A stretch of 64,000 bases of DNA from Bacteroidetes bacterium UBA2475 (GTDB lineage Bacteria > Bacteroidota > Bacteroidia > B-17B0 > Aurantibacillaceae), in NCBI GenBank assembly GCA_002342065.1, contig DDPF01000013.1:1-64000 (forward strand). The letters run 5' to 3'. Both the position numbers and the translations under genes were made by a program. Under the pieces are notes generated by a model. The model was not told the origin of the DNA, made no database searches, and saw nothing but the letters and a program-made list of their open reading frames with translations. The first letter of the stretch is position 1; the number at the start of each line of letters is the position of its first letter. This document shows, one piece after another, positions 15,965 through 23,899 of this stretch.

Positions 15965-16186
15965 TTATCCCTTTCCGCATTTGCCGCAAGAGCTTATTTC
16001 ATCGGGCAAAGGCTGCTTTTTTTGGGCAAAATCATTGGGTTTTAACTTGTTTTGTTTCACCTGTTTTGCAGGTTTGGCCTTTTTTATCTTTAAAGTATCG
16101 CTTATAACGTGGCTTTGCGCTGTATTTGCGCTTAATCCCAGGCTAAAACCTATTAGGGCCTTTACGGCTAATGATGAGAGGGTCAT
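15965..16186 (-). CDS. Putative MNIO RiPP precursor 4 (C-terminal CGKCGKG)
   Basis: 73 residues and the first gene of the cluster. The signal peptide (MTLSSLAVKALIGFSLGLSANTAQS) is the most divergent but keeps the L-S-x-L-A-x-x-A-L-I-x-F-S pattern. The mature part is lysine/proline-rich (KIKKAKPAKQVKQNKLKP) and has only the two terminal cysteines, in ISSCGKCGKG-stop. It has the two-box upstream element at 16197-16235. It is divergent from the secreted SGNH-like gene at 16260, with 73 bases between the two starts. Confidence 0.8.
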   Translation of the reverse strand: MTLSSLAVKALIGFSLGLSANTAQSHVISDTLKIKKAKPAKQVKQNKLKPNDFAQKKQPLPDEISSCGKCGKG

Positions 16187-16196
16187 TCTTTTTTTT

Positions 16197-16235
16197 ATTT
16201 AGATGCACGATCTTTTCCTTTTCCATAAAACCAAG
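16197..16235 (-). promoter_or_regulatory. Two-box upstream element of precursor 4
   Basis: On the minus strand: CTTGGTTTTATGGAA, 14 bases, GCATCTAAAT. The boxes match those before precursor 3, although the sequences between and around them differ. It lies 11-49 bases before the start codon, so any transcript would have a short leader. Confidence 0.6.
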
Positions 16236-16259
16236 CCGATTTTTTAATAAATTTAATCA

Positions 16260-17522
16260 ATGAAAAAAGCCTTATGGATAGCGATGTTTTTGCCATGTTT
16301 TATTATGGCTCAAACTGTGCATAAAAAAGTATCAGCACTATTTATTGGTAATAGTTATACTTATGTGAACAACCTGCCTTTGCTTTGTGCTAACCTTGCG
16401 CTAGCAAATGCCGACACTTTGGTATATGATGATAATACCCCCGGGGGCTACACACTTAATAACCATTTTACAAATGTTGTTACCAATACAAAAATAAATT
16501 CAAAAGCCTGGGATTATGTTATTGTGCAAGCTCAAAGCCAGGAGCCTTCTTTTTCGCCAACACAGGTTTACAGCCAAACATTGCCCTATGCCCGTAAACT
16601 GGATAGTTTAATTAAACAAAATAACAGTTGCACCAATACAGTATTTTACGAGACATGGGGACGCAAGAACGGCGATGCAAGTAATTGCGCGGTTTATCCA
16701 CCAGTGTGTACCTATTTAGGAATGCAAAACAGGTTAAGGCAATCCTACAAAAAATTTGCAGATACATGCAACGCCATTATGTCGCCGGTTGGCGAAGCGT
16801 TTAAAAGATCAATTGCTTTAGATCCTAATCTTGAATTGTATCAAGGCGATGAAAGCCATCCTTCGTTAGAAGGTTCTTACCTTGCGGCTTGTGTTTTTTA
16901 TGAAGTATTGTTTCAAAAAAGTGTGTTGTCTAATACATTTATTTCGTCAGTTAATTCTACAACTGCTACATTTTTGCAACAGGTGGCACATACAGTTGTT
17001 ACAGATAGTTTGGCAGTTTGGAACCTTGGAATAAATCATCCTTGGGCCGATTTTTCGTACAACTGGGTAGCAGGTTTAAATTACAATTTTGTTAGCAACT
17101 CGCAATTTTTTACAAATATGTGGTATTTTGGCGATGGCGGAACTTCTGTAGTGCCTACAACCAATCATTTTTATCCTGCAAACGGAACGTATACTGTAAA
17201 ACATATTGTGAGTAATAATTGTAAAACAGATTCAATATTAAAACAGGTTAATATAAGTTCAACTGGCATTCAAACAAATAATACGAACACGCCTGTTTCT
17301 ATTTATCCTAATCCTGCGCGTACTAATTTATTTATTACGGGGGCTGATAATTTTGAGAACAGTAATTCCCGTATCGAAATAAAAAATATTTTAGGACAAA
17401 CTGTATACGAAGGTCAATTCAGTAAAATAATAAATATCCGGCATCTTATAAATGGTTTATATAACTTAAAAATATATAACGATATCAGTACTTTAAAATT
17501 TCAATTTATTAAAAGTGATTAA
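16260..17522 (+). CDS. Secreted SGNH-like hydrolase with PKD-like region and T9SS sorting domain
   Basis: 420 residues: signal peptide MKKALWIAMFLPCFIMAQ, then an SGNH/GDSL-type core (about 25-235). The core has VSALFIGNSYTYVNNLP (block I, catalytic Ser in GNSYT), VIVQAQSQEP, and the catalytic Asp-x-x-His in GDESHPSLEGSYLAACVFYE. Residues about 255-335 resemble a PKD domain (FTNMWYFGDGGTSVVPTTNHFYPANGTYTVKHIV). The last 75 residues (VSIYPNPARTNLFITG, then INGLYNLKIYND and LKFQFIKSD) form a type A T9SS C-terminal domain, so it should be exported by T9SS and attached to or released from the cell surface. The ester substrate is unknown. It is divergent from precursor 4. Confidence 0.85.
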   Translation: MKKALWIAMFLPCFIMAQTVHKKVSALFIGNSYTYVNNLPLLCANLALANADTLVYDDNTPGGYTLNNHFTNVVTNTKINSKAWDYVIVQAQSQEPSFSPTQVYSQTLPYARKLDSLIKQNNSCTNTVFYETWGRKNGDASNCAVYPPVCTYLGMQNRLRQSYKKFADTCNAIMSPVGEAFKRSIALDPNLELYQGDESHPSLEGSYLAACVFYEVLFQKSVLSNTFISSVNSTTATFLQQVAHTVVTDSLAVWNLGINHPWADFSYNWVAGLNYNFVSNSQFFTNMWYFGDGGTSVVPTTNHFYPANGTYTVKHIVSNNCKTDSILKQVNISSTGIQTNNTNTPVSIYPNPARTNLFITGADNFENSNSRIEIKNILGQTVYEGQFSKIINIRHLINGLYNLKIYNDISTLKFQFIKSD

Positions 17523-17534
17523 TTACCTTTGTTT

Positions 17535-18806
17535 ATGATCAAAAAAATAACTTTGCTTTTTTTCCTTGTTTTAGGAACCATACAATTTTCTTTCTCTCAA
17601 ACCATTAACCGTACTTTAATAAAAGCCGATAAACTTTTTATTAAGCAAGAATTTACTGATGCCGCTAAGGGTTATGAACGTTATTTAAAATCTTTTCCAA
17701 AAGATTATTATGCTTCGCGTCAGGCAGCTATTTGTTATAAAAAGACCAACAACCAGAATCAAGCTATTGATCATTGGCCAAACGTAATTGAGAGTAGTAA
17801 AGTAACAGATGCCGACAGGCTGGATTACGCGAAATGTTTATTGGCAAATTACCGCACAAAAGATGCTTCAATGATGATTAATTTTTTAAAGACCAGTCCC
17901 GATAAAGCAATAGCGGCATGGGGTATGGCGTATTTAAATACATCGCAGTTCTATATGGATTCGGCCACAACAAAAGTAAACGAAGTTATTGGTGTTAATA
18001 CAACTGCTTCAGAAGATTGTCCAATTGTTTCAAATAACAAATTAATATTTATTTCCGAAAAAAATAAGACTTCTAAAGTTTTTGTAGCTACAGGACACGA
18101 TAATAAAAGTGTGATCACTGCTTTCACAAAAAAAGATGATCTTAATTTTTCAGACGGACAACCTTTTGCAAAAAAAATTCAAGGCAAAGGTATTTGCAGT
18201 CAGGTAAGTTTAAATGCTGATGAAAGTTTAATATATTACAGTCGCTCTGTTGCAGCAAAAGAAATAAATAAGCTAAGTGAAGCAGGATATAAATTTCAGA
18301 TCTATAGTGCCAACCCACATGCTGAAAAAAACGAAGTAGCAACACCCTTTGTGCATAATTCTGCAAGCTATGATTACTTGCACCCAAGTATTAGTAAAGA
18401 TGGTTTAAAGCTTTATTTTTCAAGCGATATGAAAGGAAGTTTAGGCGGTAAGGATATTTTTGTTTGCGAATTTGTTAATGGTGCCTGGAGTGAGCCCAAG
18501 AATTTAGGCGTATTAATAAACACACCGGGCGATGAAGTTTTTCCTCATATTACAGAAGAAGGAGTTTTATATTTTGCTAGTGATGCAAGACCGGGCTTAG
18601 GCGGCCTTGATATATTTTATGCAGAACCAAATAAGGATGACGGTACTTTTTTTACAGCGAAGAATGCGGGTTTCCCGATTAATACACAGTTTGACGATTA
18701 CAGTATCTATATTTTGAAAGGTGGAAAAAGCGGTTACTTTAGCAGTAACCGAAAAAATAATTTGCAGGATGATGATATTTATTATTTTGTAAGAGAAACG
18801 CCTTAG
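17535..18806 (+). CDS. Secreted TPR + PD40 repeat protein (PorE/OmpA-associated type without OmpA domain)
   Basis: 423 residues from ATG 17535, chosen because it gives the signal peptide MIKKITLLFFLVLGTIQFSFSQ; a TTG at 17529 is also in frame. The N-terminal part (about 25-150) is TPR-like (KADKLFIKQEFTDAAKGYERYLKSFPKDYYASRQAAICY). The rest holds WD40-like PD40 repeats (YDYLHPSISKDGLKLYFSSDMKGSLGGKDIF, EVFPHITEEGVLYFASDARPGLGGLDIF). In Bacteroidota such proteins often bind peptidoglycan or assist T9SS, but this one lacks an OmpA or SPOR tail. It lies 12 bases after the SGNH gene, probably one operon. A longer relative is at 38336-40363. Confidence 0.8.
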   Translation: MIKKITLLFFLVLGTIQFSFSQTINRTLIKADKLFIKQEFTDAAKGYERYLKSFPKDYYASRQAAICYKKTNNQNQAIDHWPNVIESSKVTDADRLDYAKCLLANYRTKDASMMINFLKTSPDKAIAAWGMAYLNTSQFYMDSATTKVNEVIGVNTTASEDCPIVSNNKLIFISEKNKTSKVFVATGHDNKSVITAFTKKDDLNFSDGQPFAKKIQGKGICSQVSLNADESLIYYSRSVAAKEINKLSEAGYKFQIYSANPHAEKNEVATPFVHNSASYDYLHPSISKDGLKLYFSSDMKGSLGGKDIFVCEFVNGAWSEPKNLGVLINTPGDEVFPHITEEGVLYFASDARPGLGGLDIFYAEPNKDDGTFFTAKNAGFPINTQFDDYSIYILKGGKSGYFSSNRKNNLQDDDIYYFVRETP

Positions 18807-18902
18807 ATCAAAAGGAATATTACGGCAGATTAAAATATCTAAATAAAAAGCCCAAAGAACTCAGGAATTAGAAAATAAAGGAAGGTCTCATTTCTTAAGC
18901 TA

Positions 18903-19349
18903 TTATAAGCCCGACAAAACGATCCCTGTGATGTATAAAGCAGCAAGGATGGCTCCTATTGGTAAAATTATTCTATGTGCCCATCTCGAATTTGCTTCAC
19001 ACTGCTTTATGTGTTCTTGCTCTTCTTTTGTCTTTTTTGCTTCGTCGGTATTGTTATTGTTACTTGACATAGGGTTATCACCCTTAATAACCTCTTTAGT
19101 TCCATTGGCATACTTGATCATAAATACATCGTATTTTTTTACAACATACAAAGGTCCATCTGGCGATAAACATTTTTTATACTTAATTTCAATAGGGGTT
19201 ATTTCCAAAACCTTAGCTTTAACCTCATCGCCATTTTTAAAAATAACAACATCGCAAAGTGAGTCAGGGTTTAAAGTAGAAGATCGGGCAGAAGCAGATA
19301 AGCCTGAAAGGAAAATTAAAATCTGAAGTATAAAAGCTATTTTTTTCAT
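18903..19349 (-). CDS. Small envelope protein sharing a domain with its neighbour
   Basis: 148 residues: signal peptide MKKIAFILQILIFLSGLSASARS, then a 60-residue domain (CDVVIFKNGDEVKAKVLEITP, IEIKYKKC, DGPLYVVKKYDVFMIKYANGTKEV), a charged linker and a C-terminal helix (IILPIGAILAALYITGIVLSGL). The domain is common in Bacteroidota envelope proteins and has no known activity. The next gene (19374-20147) carries the same domain, with about 75 percent identical residues by eye. The pair is a tandem duplication with different flanking parts. Confidence 0.65.
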   Translation of the reverse strand: MKKIAFILQILIFLSGLSASARSSTLNPDSLCDVVIFKNGDEVKAKVLEITPIEIKYKKCLSPDGPLYVVKKYDVFMIKYANGTKEVIKGDNPMSSNNNNTDEAKKTKEEQEHIKQCEANSRWAHRIILPIGAILAALYITGIVLSGL

Positions 19350-19373
19350 CTTTTTAGAATAAGATTTTCATGA

Positions 19374-20147
19374 TCAAATAAGGCCTGCTATAACTGCTAT
19401 TACAGCTATCAATATAATAGCCGTAAGTACTAACATAATAATTCCTATTACTTTTGCTACTCTTGCAAGCGTTTCACCTTTGTATTGGTTTGGTTTTTCT
19501 TTAATATCTTTTAAAGCTATATTGGCAAATATAACGGCTCCAATACTGGCAAGTCCGCTTAATGGCCATATTCCTAAAATAGCAGACACAAATGCTAAAA
19601 TGGCTAGGGGGTGCATTTTTTTAGGGCCGTTGTATTTGTCTTTTTTGCTGCCGGGTTCGTTCGCTTTAATAGGTTCTGTTGAATCAACTTTAAAAACTTC
19701 TTTTGTACCATTAGCGTATTTTATCATAAATACGTCGGTCTTTTTCACAATATAAAGCGGCCCATCAGTTACACCGCATTTTTGGTATTTTACTTCAGTA
19801 GGTGTAATTTCAAGGATCTTAGCACTAACTTCTTCGCCATTTTTTAAAGTGATCAGATCGCAAAGAGAATCGCCGGCTTTTAGTTCTTCAATAAAAGTAG
19901 ATGATAATAAAAGGACCGGTTTTGTATCTACAGAAGCAGAAATACTTTCTTCTTTTTCAGGTACTGGTATAGCGGTTTGTTTTAAAACAAGTGTTTCGGT
20001 TGCAAGATCTTTTTTAATCTTGTCATTTTTCTGTACCTGTTTTGCATGCTTTGTATTGCTTACGTAAAACCCTTTTTGGTACTTACGCTTTTGCACAGAG
20101 CATGAAAACAAAATAAGAAACGGAAGTATTAAAAGTAGTTTTTGCAT
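19374..20147 (-). CDS. Lipoprotein with shared KNGxEVxAKxLEITP domain and DUF4190-like membrane tail
   Basis: 257 residues from ATG 20147, chosen because it gives the lipoprotein signal MQKLLLILPFLILFSCSVQKRKYQ. After a variable linker (20-90) comes the domain also found in the neighbouring gene (CDLITLKNGEEVSAKILEITP ... DGPLYIVKKTDVFMIKYANGTKEVF). Two C-terminal helices follow (HPLAILAFVSAILGIWPLSGLASIGAVIFANIAL and VIGIIMLVLTAIILIAVIAVIAGLI), a DUF4190-like tail. A lipid anchor plus membrane helices in one protein is odd: the lipobox could instead be a decoy within the first membrane helix. Function unknown. Confidence 0.7.
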   Translation of the reverse strand: MQKLLLILPFLILFSCSVQKRKYQKGFYVSNTKHAKQVQKNDKIKKDLATETLVLKQTAIPVPEKEESISASVDTKPVLLLSSTFIEELKAGDSLCDLITLKNGEEVSAKILEITPTEVKYQKCGVTDGPLYIVKKTDVFMIKYANGTKEVFKVDSTEPIKANEPGSKKDKYNGPKKMHPLAILAFVSAILGIWPLSGLASIGAVIFANIALKDIKEKPNQYKGETLARVAKVIGIIMLVLTAIILIAVIAVIAGLI

Positions 20148-20238
20148 ATTAAACATCATTAAAAGTGTAACGGTAATATTATTTAAATATTGTAATTAGT
20201 AATACCGTTTTACTAAGACCAACAAATAGTTTAAAGGT

Positions 20239-20736
20239 TTAAGCAAATGCACTTACTACACCACCCATTAAACCCAGGCAAACTATCCAATAACCACAGT
20301 TAATGGCAATATATTTAAAGCCTTTTCCTTCAAACAGCGCGTTGGTAGCTAATACGGGGGTGGCAATCATAAATCCGCCAATTGTACCGTGTAAGGCGCC
20401 ATGTTTAAATGTGCGATAACTGCTTCCTAAATGATCCATAATGGTTTTGTATAATGCTCCCATTTCAGAGTTTGGGTCTTCGATGGTTTGTTTGTAAAAC
20501 AAAGAAGTAACATGAAACTGATGAATAACCATAAATTGCATAGCAAATGCAAGAAAAAACGCCAGCACAAAACTTACGCCAAACACAACTGCCATGTTCG
20601 AGTTTTTTGCTTTTTCAGGCGTCATACCGCTTGCAGCCATCCAAGCAGTACCAAATACCTTTGGGTTATACCAAGCAAAGCCTAAAGCCATTGGTATTAA
20701 CGTTGCTATTAAAAAGCCTAAAAAATTAATATGCAT
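20239..20736 (-). CDS. DUF1761 family membrane protein
   Basis: 165 residues with four predicted membrane helices (about 4-24, 50-72, 115-135, 143-163). The family text is visible at the N-terminus: FLIATLIPMALGFAWYNPKVFGTAWMAASGMTPEKAKNSN. DUF1761 proteins are small bacterial membrane proteins of unknown role. A histidine-containing middle loop (YKTIMDHLGSSYRTFKHGALHG) separates the helix pairs. It stands alone, with 80 bases to the previous gene. Confidence 0.85.
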   Translation of the reverse strand: MHINFLGFLIATLIPMALGFAWYNPKVFGTAWMAASGMTPEKAKNSNMAVVFGVSFVLAFFLAFAMQFMVIHQFHVTSLFYKQTIEDPNSEMGALYKTIMDHLGSSYRTFKHGALHGTIGGFMIATPVLATNALFEGKGFKYIAINCGYWIVCLGLMGGVVSAFA

Positions 20737-20883
20737 AAGATTGATTTTTAATCAAATATATTAAAAATATATAGATGTTTATTTGTTAAAAGGGCATTTT
20801 ATGAGTGGTGGCTTGTTAAATGTTTATGATATAAATTAATATTCAGCGGGCTTTTTACTATAAATTTGTGTATTGATTTAAAA

Positions 20884-21456
20884 ATGAAACAATTCCTAAA
20901 ATACTTTATCCAGGGCCTAATATTATTTATTCCGCTCATAATTACATTAGCAATTCTCTCAAAATTATTTAATTTTTTTGCAGGCCTGTTCTCATTTATC
21001 GGTTTTAGCGATAATACTTTTTTAAATACCGCCTTAGGTTTGGTGGTTACATTGGTCTTTATTTCGCTTGTTGGTCTTTTAGCATCTTCATTTGTATTTA
21101 AACAATTCTTTAATTTTTTAGAGGATAAATTAGAGCACGCACCTTTTATTCGCCATATTTATTCACCTATAAAAGATTTTACAAATGCTTTTGTTGGCAA
21201 CAAAAAACGTTTTAATAAACCCGTACTTGTATTAACAAACCCTGCAGCAGAGATAGAAGAGGTAGGTTTTATTACACAAGAAGATCTTAAGGATCTACAT
21301 ATTGTTGATAAAGTTTCTGTTTATTTGCCAATGTCATATTCGTTATCCGGCAGATTGGTTATAGTTCCCATTAAAAATGTAAAACCTTTAAATGCCGATC
21401 CTGCTGATACCATGAAGTTTGTTGTAAGTGGCGGGGTTACCGAAAAAGACGAATAA
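20884..21456 (+). CDS. DUF502 family inner-membrane protein
   Basis: 190 residues from ATG 20884 (the in-frame TTG at 20866 lies in the promoter). Two membrane helices (about 8-30, 45-75) are followed by the DUF502 text LEHAPFIRHIYSPIKDFTNAFVGNKKRFNKPVLVL, VGFITQEDL and VSVYLPMSYSLSGRLVIVP. The family is widespread and linked to membrane functions without a settled biochemical role. A TAAATTTG -7 box is at 20861-20868, leaving a very short leader. Confidence 0.88.
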   Translation: MKQFLKYFIQGLILFIPLIITLAILSKLFNFFAGLFSFIGFSDNTFLNTALGLVVTLVFISLVGLLASSFVFKQFFNFLEDKLEHAPFIRHIYSPIKDFTNAFVGNKKRFNKPVLVLTNPAAEIEEVGFITQEDLKDLHIVDKVSVYLPMSYSLSGRLVIVPIKNVKPLNADPADTMKFVVSGGVTEKDE

Positions 21457-21486
21457 GATTTTTTAAATTTTGAAATTTTAAATAAA

Positions 21487-22440
21487 ATGCCGGATATTCT
21501 TCAGATAAAAAATGTTTCAAAAAAATACAGCAACCACGTTGCTTTAAACGATGTTTCTTTAAACGTTGCCGAGAAAGCTGTATTTGGACTGCTTGGCCCA
21601 AATGGTGCCGGTAAAACTTCTTTGATCCGTATCATCAATCAAATTACTGGACCGGATAGCGGAGAAATATTTTTTAAAGGCGAGAAACTCACACAAAAAC
21701 ATGTTGAACGTATTGGTTATTTACCCGAAGAACGCGGGCTATACAAAAAAATGTCGGTGGGCGATCAGGTGTTGTATCTGGCACAGTTAAAGGGTTTAAG
21801 CAAAGCGGAAGCTAAAAAGCGTTTAACCTTTTGGTTCGAAAAATTTGAAATGCAAAGCTGGTGGAAAAAGAAAATTGAAGAGTTGAGTAAAGGTATGCAG
21901 CAAAAAGTTCAGTTCATTGTTACTGTTATTCACGAACCTGAATTGTTGATCTTAGATGAACCTTTTAGTGGTTTTGACCCTATTAACGCACAATTAATAA
22001 AGAACGAGATATTAGAACTTCGCAAGAAAGGAGCAACCGTTATTTTTTCAACCCACAACATGGGTAGTGTAGAAGAGCTTTGCGATAATATCGCTCTCAT
22101 TAATAAATCAGAAAAAATATTGGATGGCTCTGTAAAAGAGATCCGTAAAGCTAATCGTACCAATACTTACAAAATTACTTTTAAAGGAAATTTGTTAGGA
22201 TTTACAAATGCGTTGTGGACAGGCGGCGAGATCCTGGAAAAACATACTGAGGATGAAATTCATTCAGTTACTTTAAAATTATCTAACGGCGTTACGGGTA
22301 GCCAGCTTTTGCAAGCTGTTTTACCCATTTGCGAAATTCATTCATTTAATGAATTGATACCAAGCATGAACGATATTTTTATAATGAAAGTAAACCAGGG
22401 CAACGAGGCCGTTGGTACACAAAGTAATTACACAGAGTAA
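21487..22440 (+). CDS. ABC transporter ATP-binding protein (NatA-like exporter)
   Basis: 317 residues. The motifs are in order: GLLGPNGAGKTSLIRIINQI (Walker A), a Q-loop region before GYLPEERGLYKKMSVG, ELSKGMQQKVQFI (signature), LLILDEPFSGFDPINAQL (Walker B and D-loop) and the His switch in STHNMGSVEELC. It has the extra C-terminal domain (about 235-317) typical of the CcmA/NatA group. The PEERGLYKKM stretch places it in the group paired with NatB-like permeases. It is 13 bases upstream of that permease, so they form one two-gene exporter. Substrate unknown; sodium or a drug is possible. Confidence 0.95.
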   Translation: MPDILQIKNVSKKYSNHVALNDVSLNVAEKAVFGLLGPNGAGKTSLIRIINQITGPDSGEIFFKGEKLTQKHVERIGYLPEERGLYKKMSVGDQVLYLAQLKGLSKAEAKKRLTFWFEKFEMQSWWKKKIEELSKGMQQKVQFIVTVIHEPELLILDEPFSGFDPINAQLIKNEILELRKKGATVIFSTHNMGSVEELCDNIALINKSEKILDGSVKEIRKANRTNTYKITFKGNLLGFTNALWTGGEILEKHTEDEIHSVTLKLSNGVTGSQLLQAVLPICEIHSFNELIPSMNDIFIMKVNQGNEAVGTQSNYTE

Positions 22441-22453
22441 ATAAAAAATTGAA

Positions 22454-23788
22454 ATGAGAAAAATTAGATTAATAATTGGTCGCGAAATAAAATCGAAGCT
22501 GAAGAATAAAACCTTCATCATTATGACGATACTTGCGCCGCTTTTAATAACGGGCTTTTTGGCGTTCATGATAAAAATGACGCAATCTGAAAAAACCGAA
22601 CAAAATGTTTTGGTGATAGATGATTCACAATTATTTAAAGATAAATTAGTGGGTAACGATTATATTTCTCTATCATTCACAAACCAAAAATTAGAAAAAG
22701 CAGTTGGTGAGTTTACCGAAAAAGGTTACTCATGTTTATTATGGATCTCGCCAACCATTGTGGAAGGTGGGGCAGGGGCCATTAAATTATTCTATAAAAA
22801 ATCTCCGGGCTTTGCTTTTCAAACGTATGTAAAAGACCAAATGGAAAGGATAATTTACGAAAGTAAATTAAAAGCAAATAATATTGACCCAAATATTATT
22901 TCAAACTCAAAACAAAGCATTAAAATTATTTTAGAAAAAGTAAATGATAAAGGCAGCACGCAAGAACAAGCAAGTTTTGGTCTATTCGGATTTTTAACCG
23001 GTGCGTTAATGTTCATGTTTATTTTAATGTATGGCATGATGGTGTTTAGATCTGTGATGGAAGAAAAAACTAACAGGATCGTAGAAGTAATTGTTTCTTC
23101 GGTAAAACCATTTGAGTTGATGCTTGGAAAGATAATTGGTGTGGCCATATTAGGTACTATCCAATTCTTAATAATGGGTCTTATCACTTTTATTTTAACT
23201 ACAGCCTTATCTGCTATTTTTTTAAAGGATGCATCGTCTCAATTAAAAGTATTTGAAACACAACAGGAGTTGGTAAAGAAGAACGGCACTAATGTTAATT
23301 TTAATGAACTCGAAAAATTTGATGATAAATTAGAGTTATTTGATCTTTTGAAAAAACTTCAAAAAATAGATTTTATGGAAGTGTTTATTTGTTTCATACT
23401 TTATTTTATTGGGGGCTATTTGTTCTACAGCTCAATAATGGCGGCTATTGGCAGCGCCGTCGATTCCGAATCAGACTCCCAGCAATTTATTACACCCGTC
23501 ATGATCCCATTAATGATAGGTTATTTTATTGCCACCAAAACCATTATGGATCCTGATTCGTCCACGGTCTTCTGGGGCTCCATTATTCCGTTCACATCTC
23601 CCATTGTGATGATGTCGCGTATAACCAACGGTGTGCCTTTATGGGAGCTGGTTTTGTCATTAAGCATTTTATTTGTTTCCTTTATTTTTACAACCTGGAT
23701 GGCCGGAAAAATTTATCGTACCGGTATTTTAATGTATGGTAAAAAAACCAGTTGGAGAGAAATAGGGAAGTGGTTGTTTTATAAATAA
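22454..23788 (+). CDS. ABC-2 type permease (NatB-like)
   Basis: 444 residues. The first helix is at about 20-40 (FIIMTILAPLLITGFLAFMI), followed by an extracytoplasmic domain (about 45-170) and then five helices. Between them is the family loop RSVMEEKTNRIVEVIVSSVKPFELMLGKIIGVA, typical of ABC-2/NatB permeases. Later signatures are AAIGSAVDSESDSQQFITPVMIPLMIGY and PFTSPIVMMSRI. It is the membrane half of the exporter encoded by the preceding gene. Confidence 0.93.
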   Translation: MRKIRLIIGREIKSKLKNKTFIIMTILAPLLITGFLAFMIKMTQSEKTEQNVLVIDDSQLFKDKLVGNDYISLSFTNQKLEKAVGEFTEKGYSCLLWISPTIVEGGAGAIKLFYKKSPGFAFQTYVKDQMERIIYESKLKANNIDPNIISNSKQSIKIILEKVNDKGSTQEQASFGLFGFLTGALMFMFILMYGMMVFRSVMEEKTNRIVEVIVSSVKPFELMLGKIIGVAILGTIQFLIMGLITFILTTALSAIFLKDASSQLKVFETQQELVKKNGTNVNFNELEKFDDKLELFDLLKKLQKIDFMEVFICFILYFIGGYLFYSSIMAAIGSAVDSESDSQQFITPVMIPLMIGYFIATKTIMDPDSSTVFWGSIIPFTSPIVMMSRITNGVPLWELVLSLSILFVSFIFTTWMAGKIYRTGILMYGKKTSWREIGKWLFYK

Positions 23789-23811
23789 CTTTCCGTGATG
23801 GAACACAGACG

Positions 23812-23885
23812 ACACGGATTGAACAGATTTACACTTTTTTTATTAAACTATCTGTGAATAACTGTTAAATCTGTTGTATCCGTGT
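23812..23885. repeat. Interspersed-type palindrome (ACACGGATT... family)
   Basis: Arms ACACGGATTGAACAGATTT (23812-23830) and AAATCTGTTGTATCCGTGT (23867-23885) pair at 17 of 19 positions around a 36-base AT-rich loop. It lies between convergent genes. The vocabulary (CACGGATT, ACAGATTT, ATCTGTG) recurs in the element at 35617-35674, suggesting a common origin. Confidence 0.75.
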
Positions 23886-23899
23886 TTAATCATCCAGTG

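Noticed and set aside
15057..16186. CxxCGxG ends as DnaJ-type zinc-finger repeats
   Set aside because: The DnaJ motif is CxxCxGxG in four internal copies; here there is one copy per protein, at the extreme C-terminus, with different spacing and a Sec signal.
15981..16202. A 73-codon open frame on the plus strand opposite precursor 4
   Set aside because: The minus-strand frame has the signal peptide and the conserved CxxCGxG end; the plus-strand frame is its mirror with no conserved feature.
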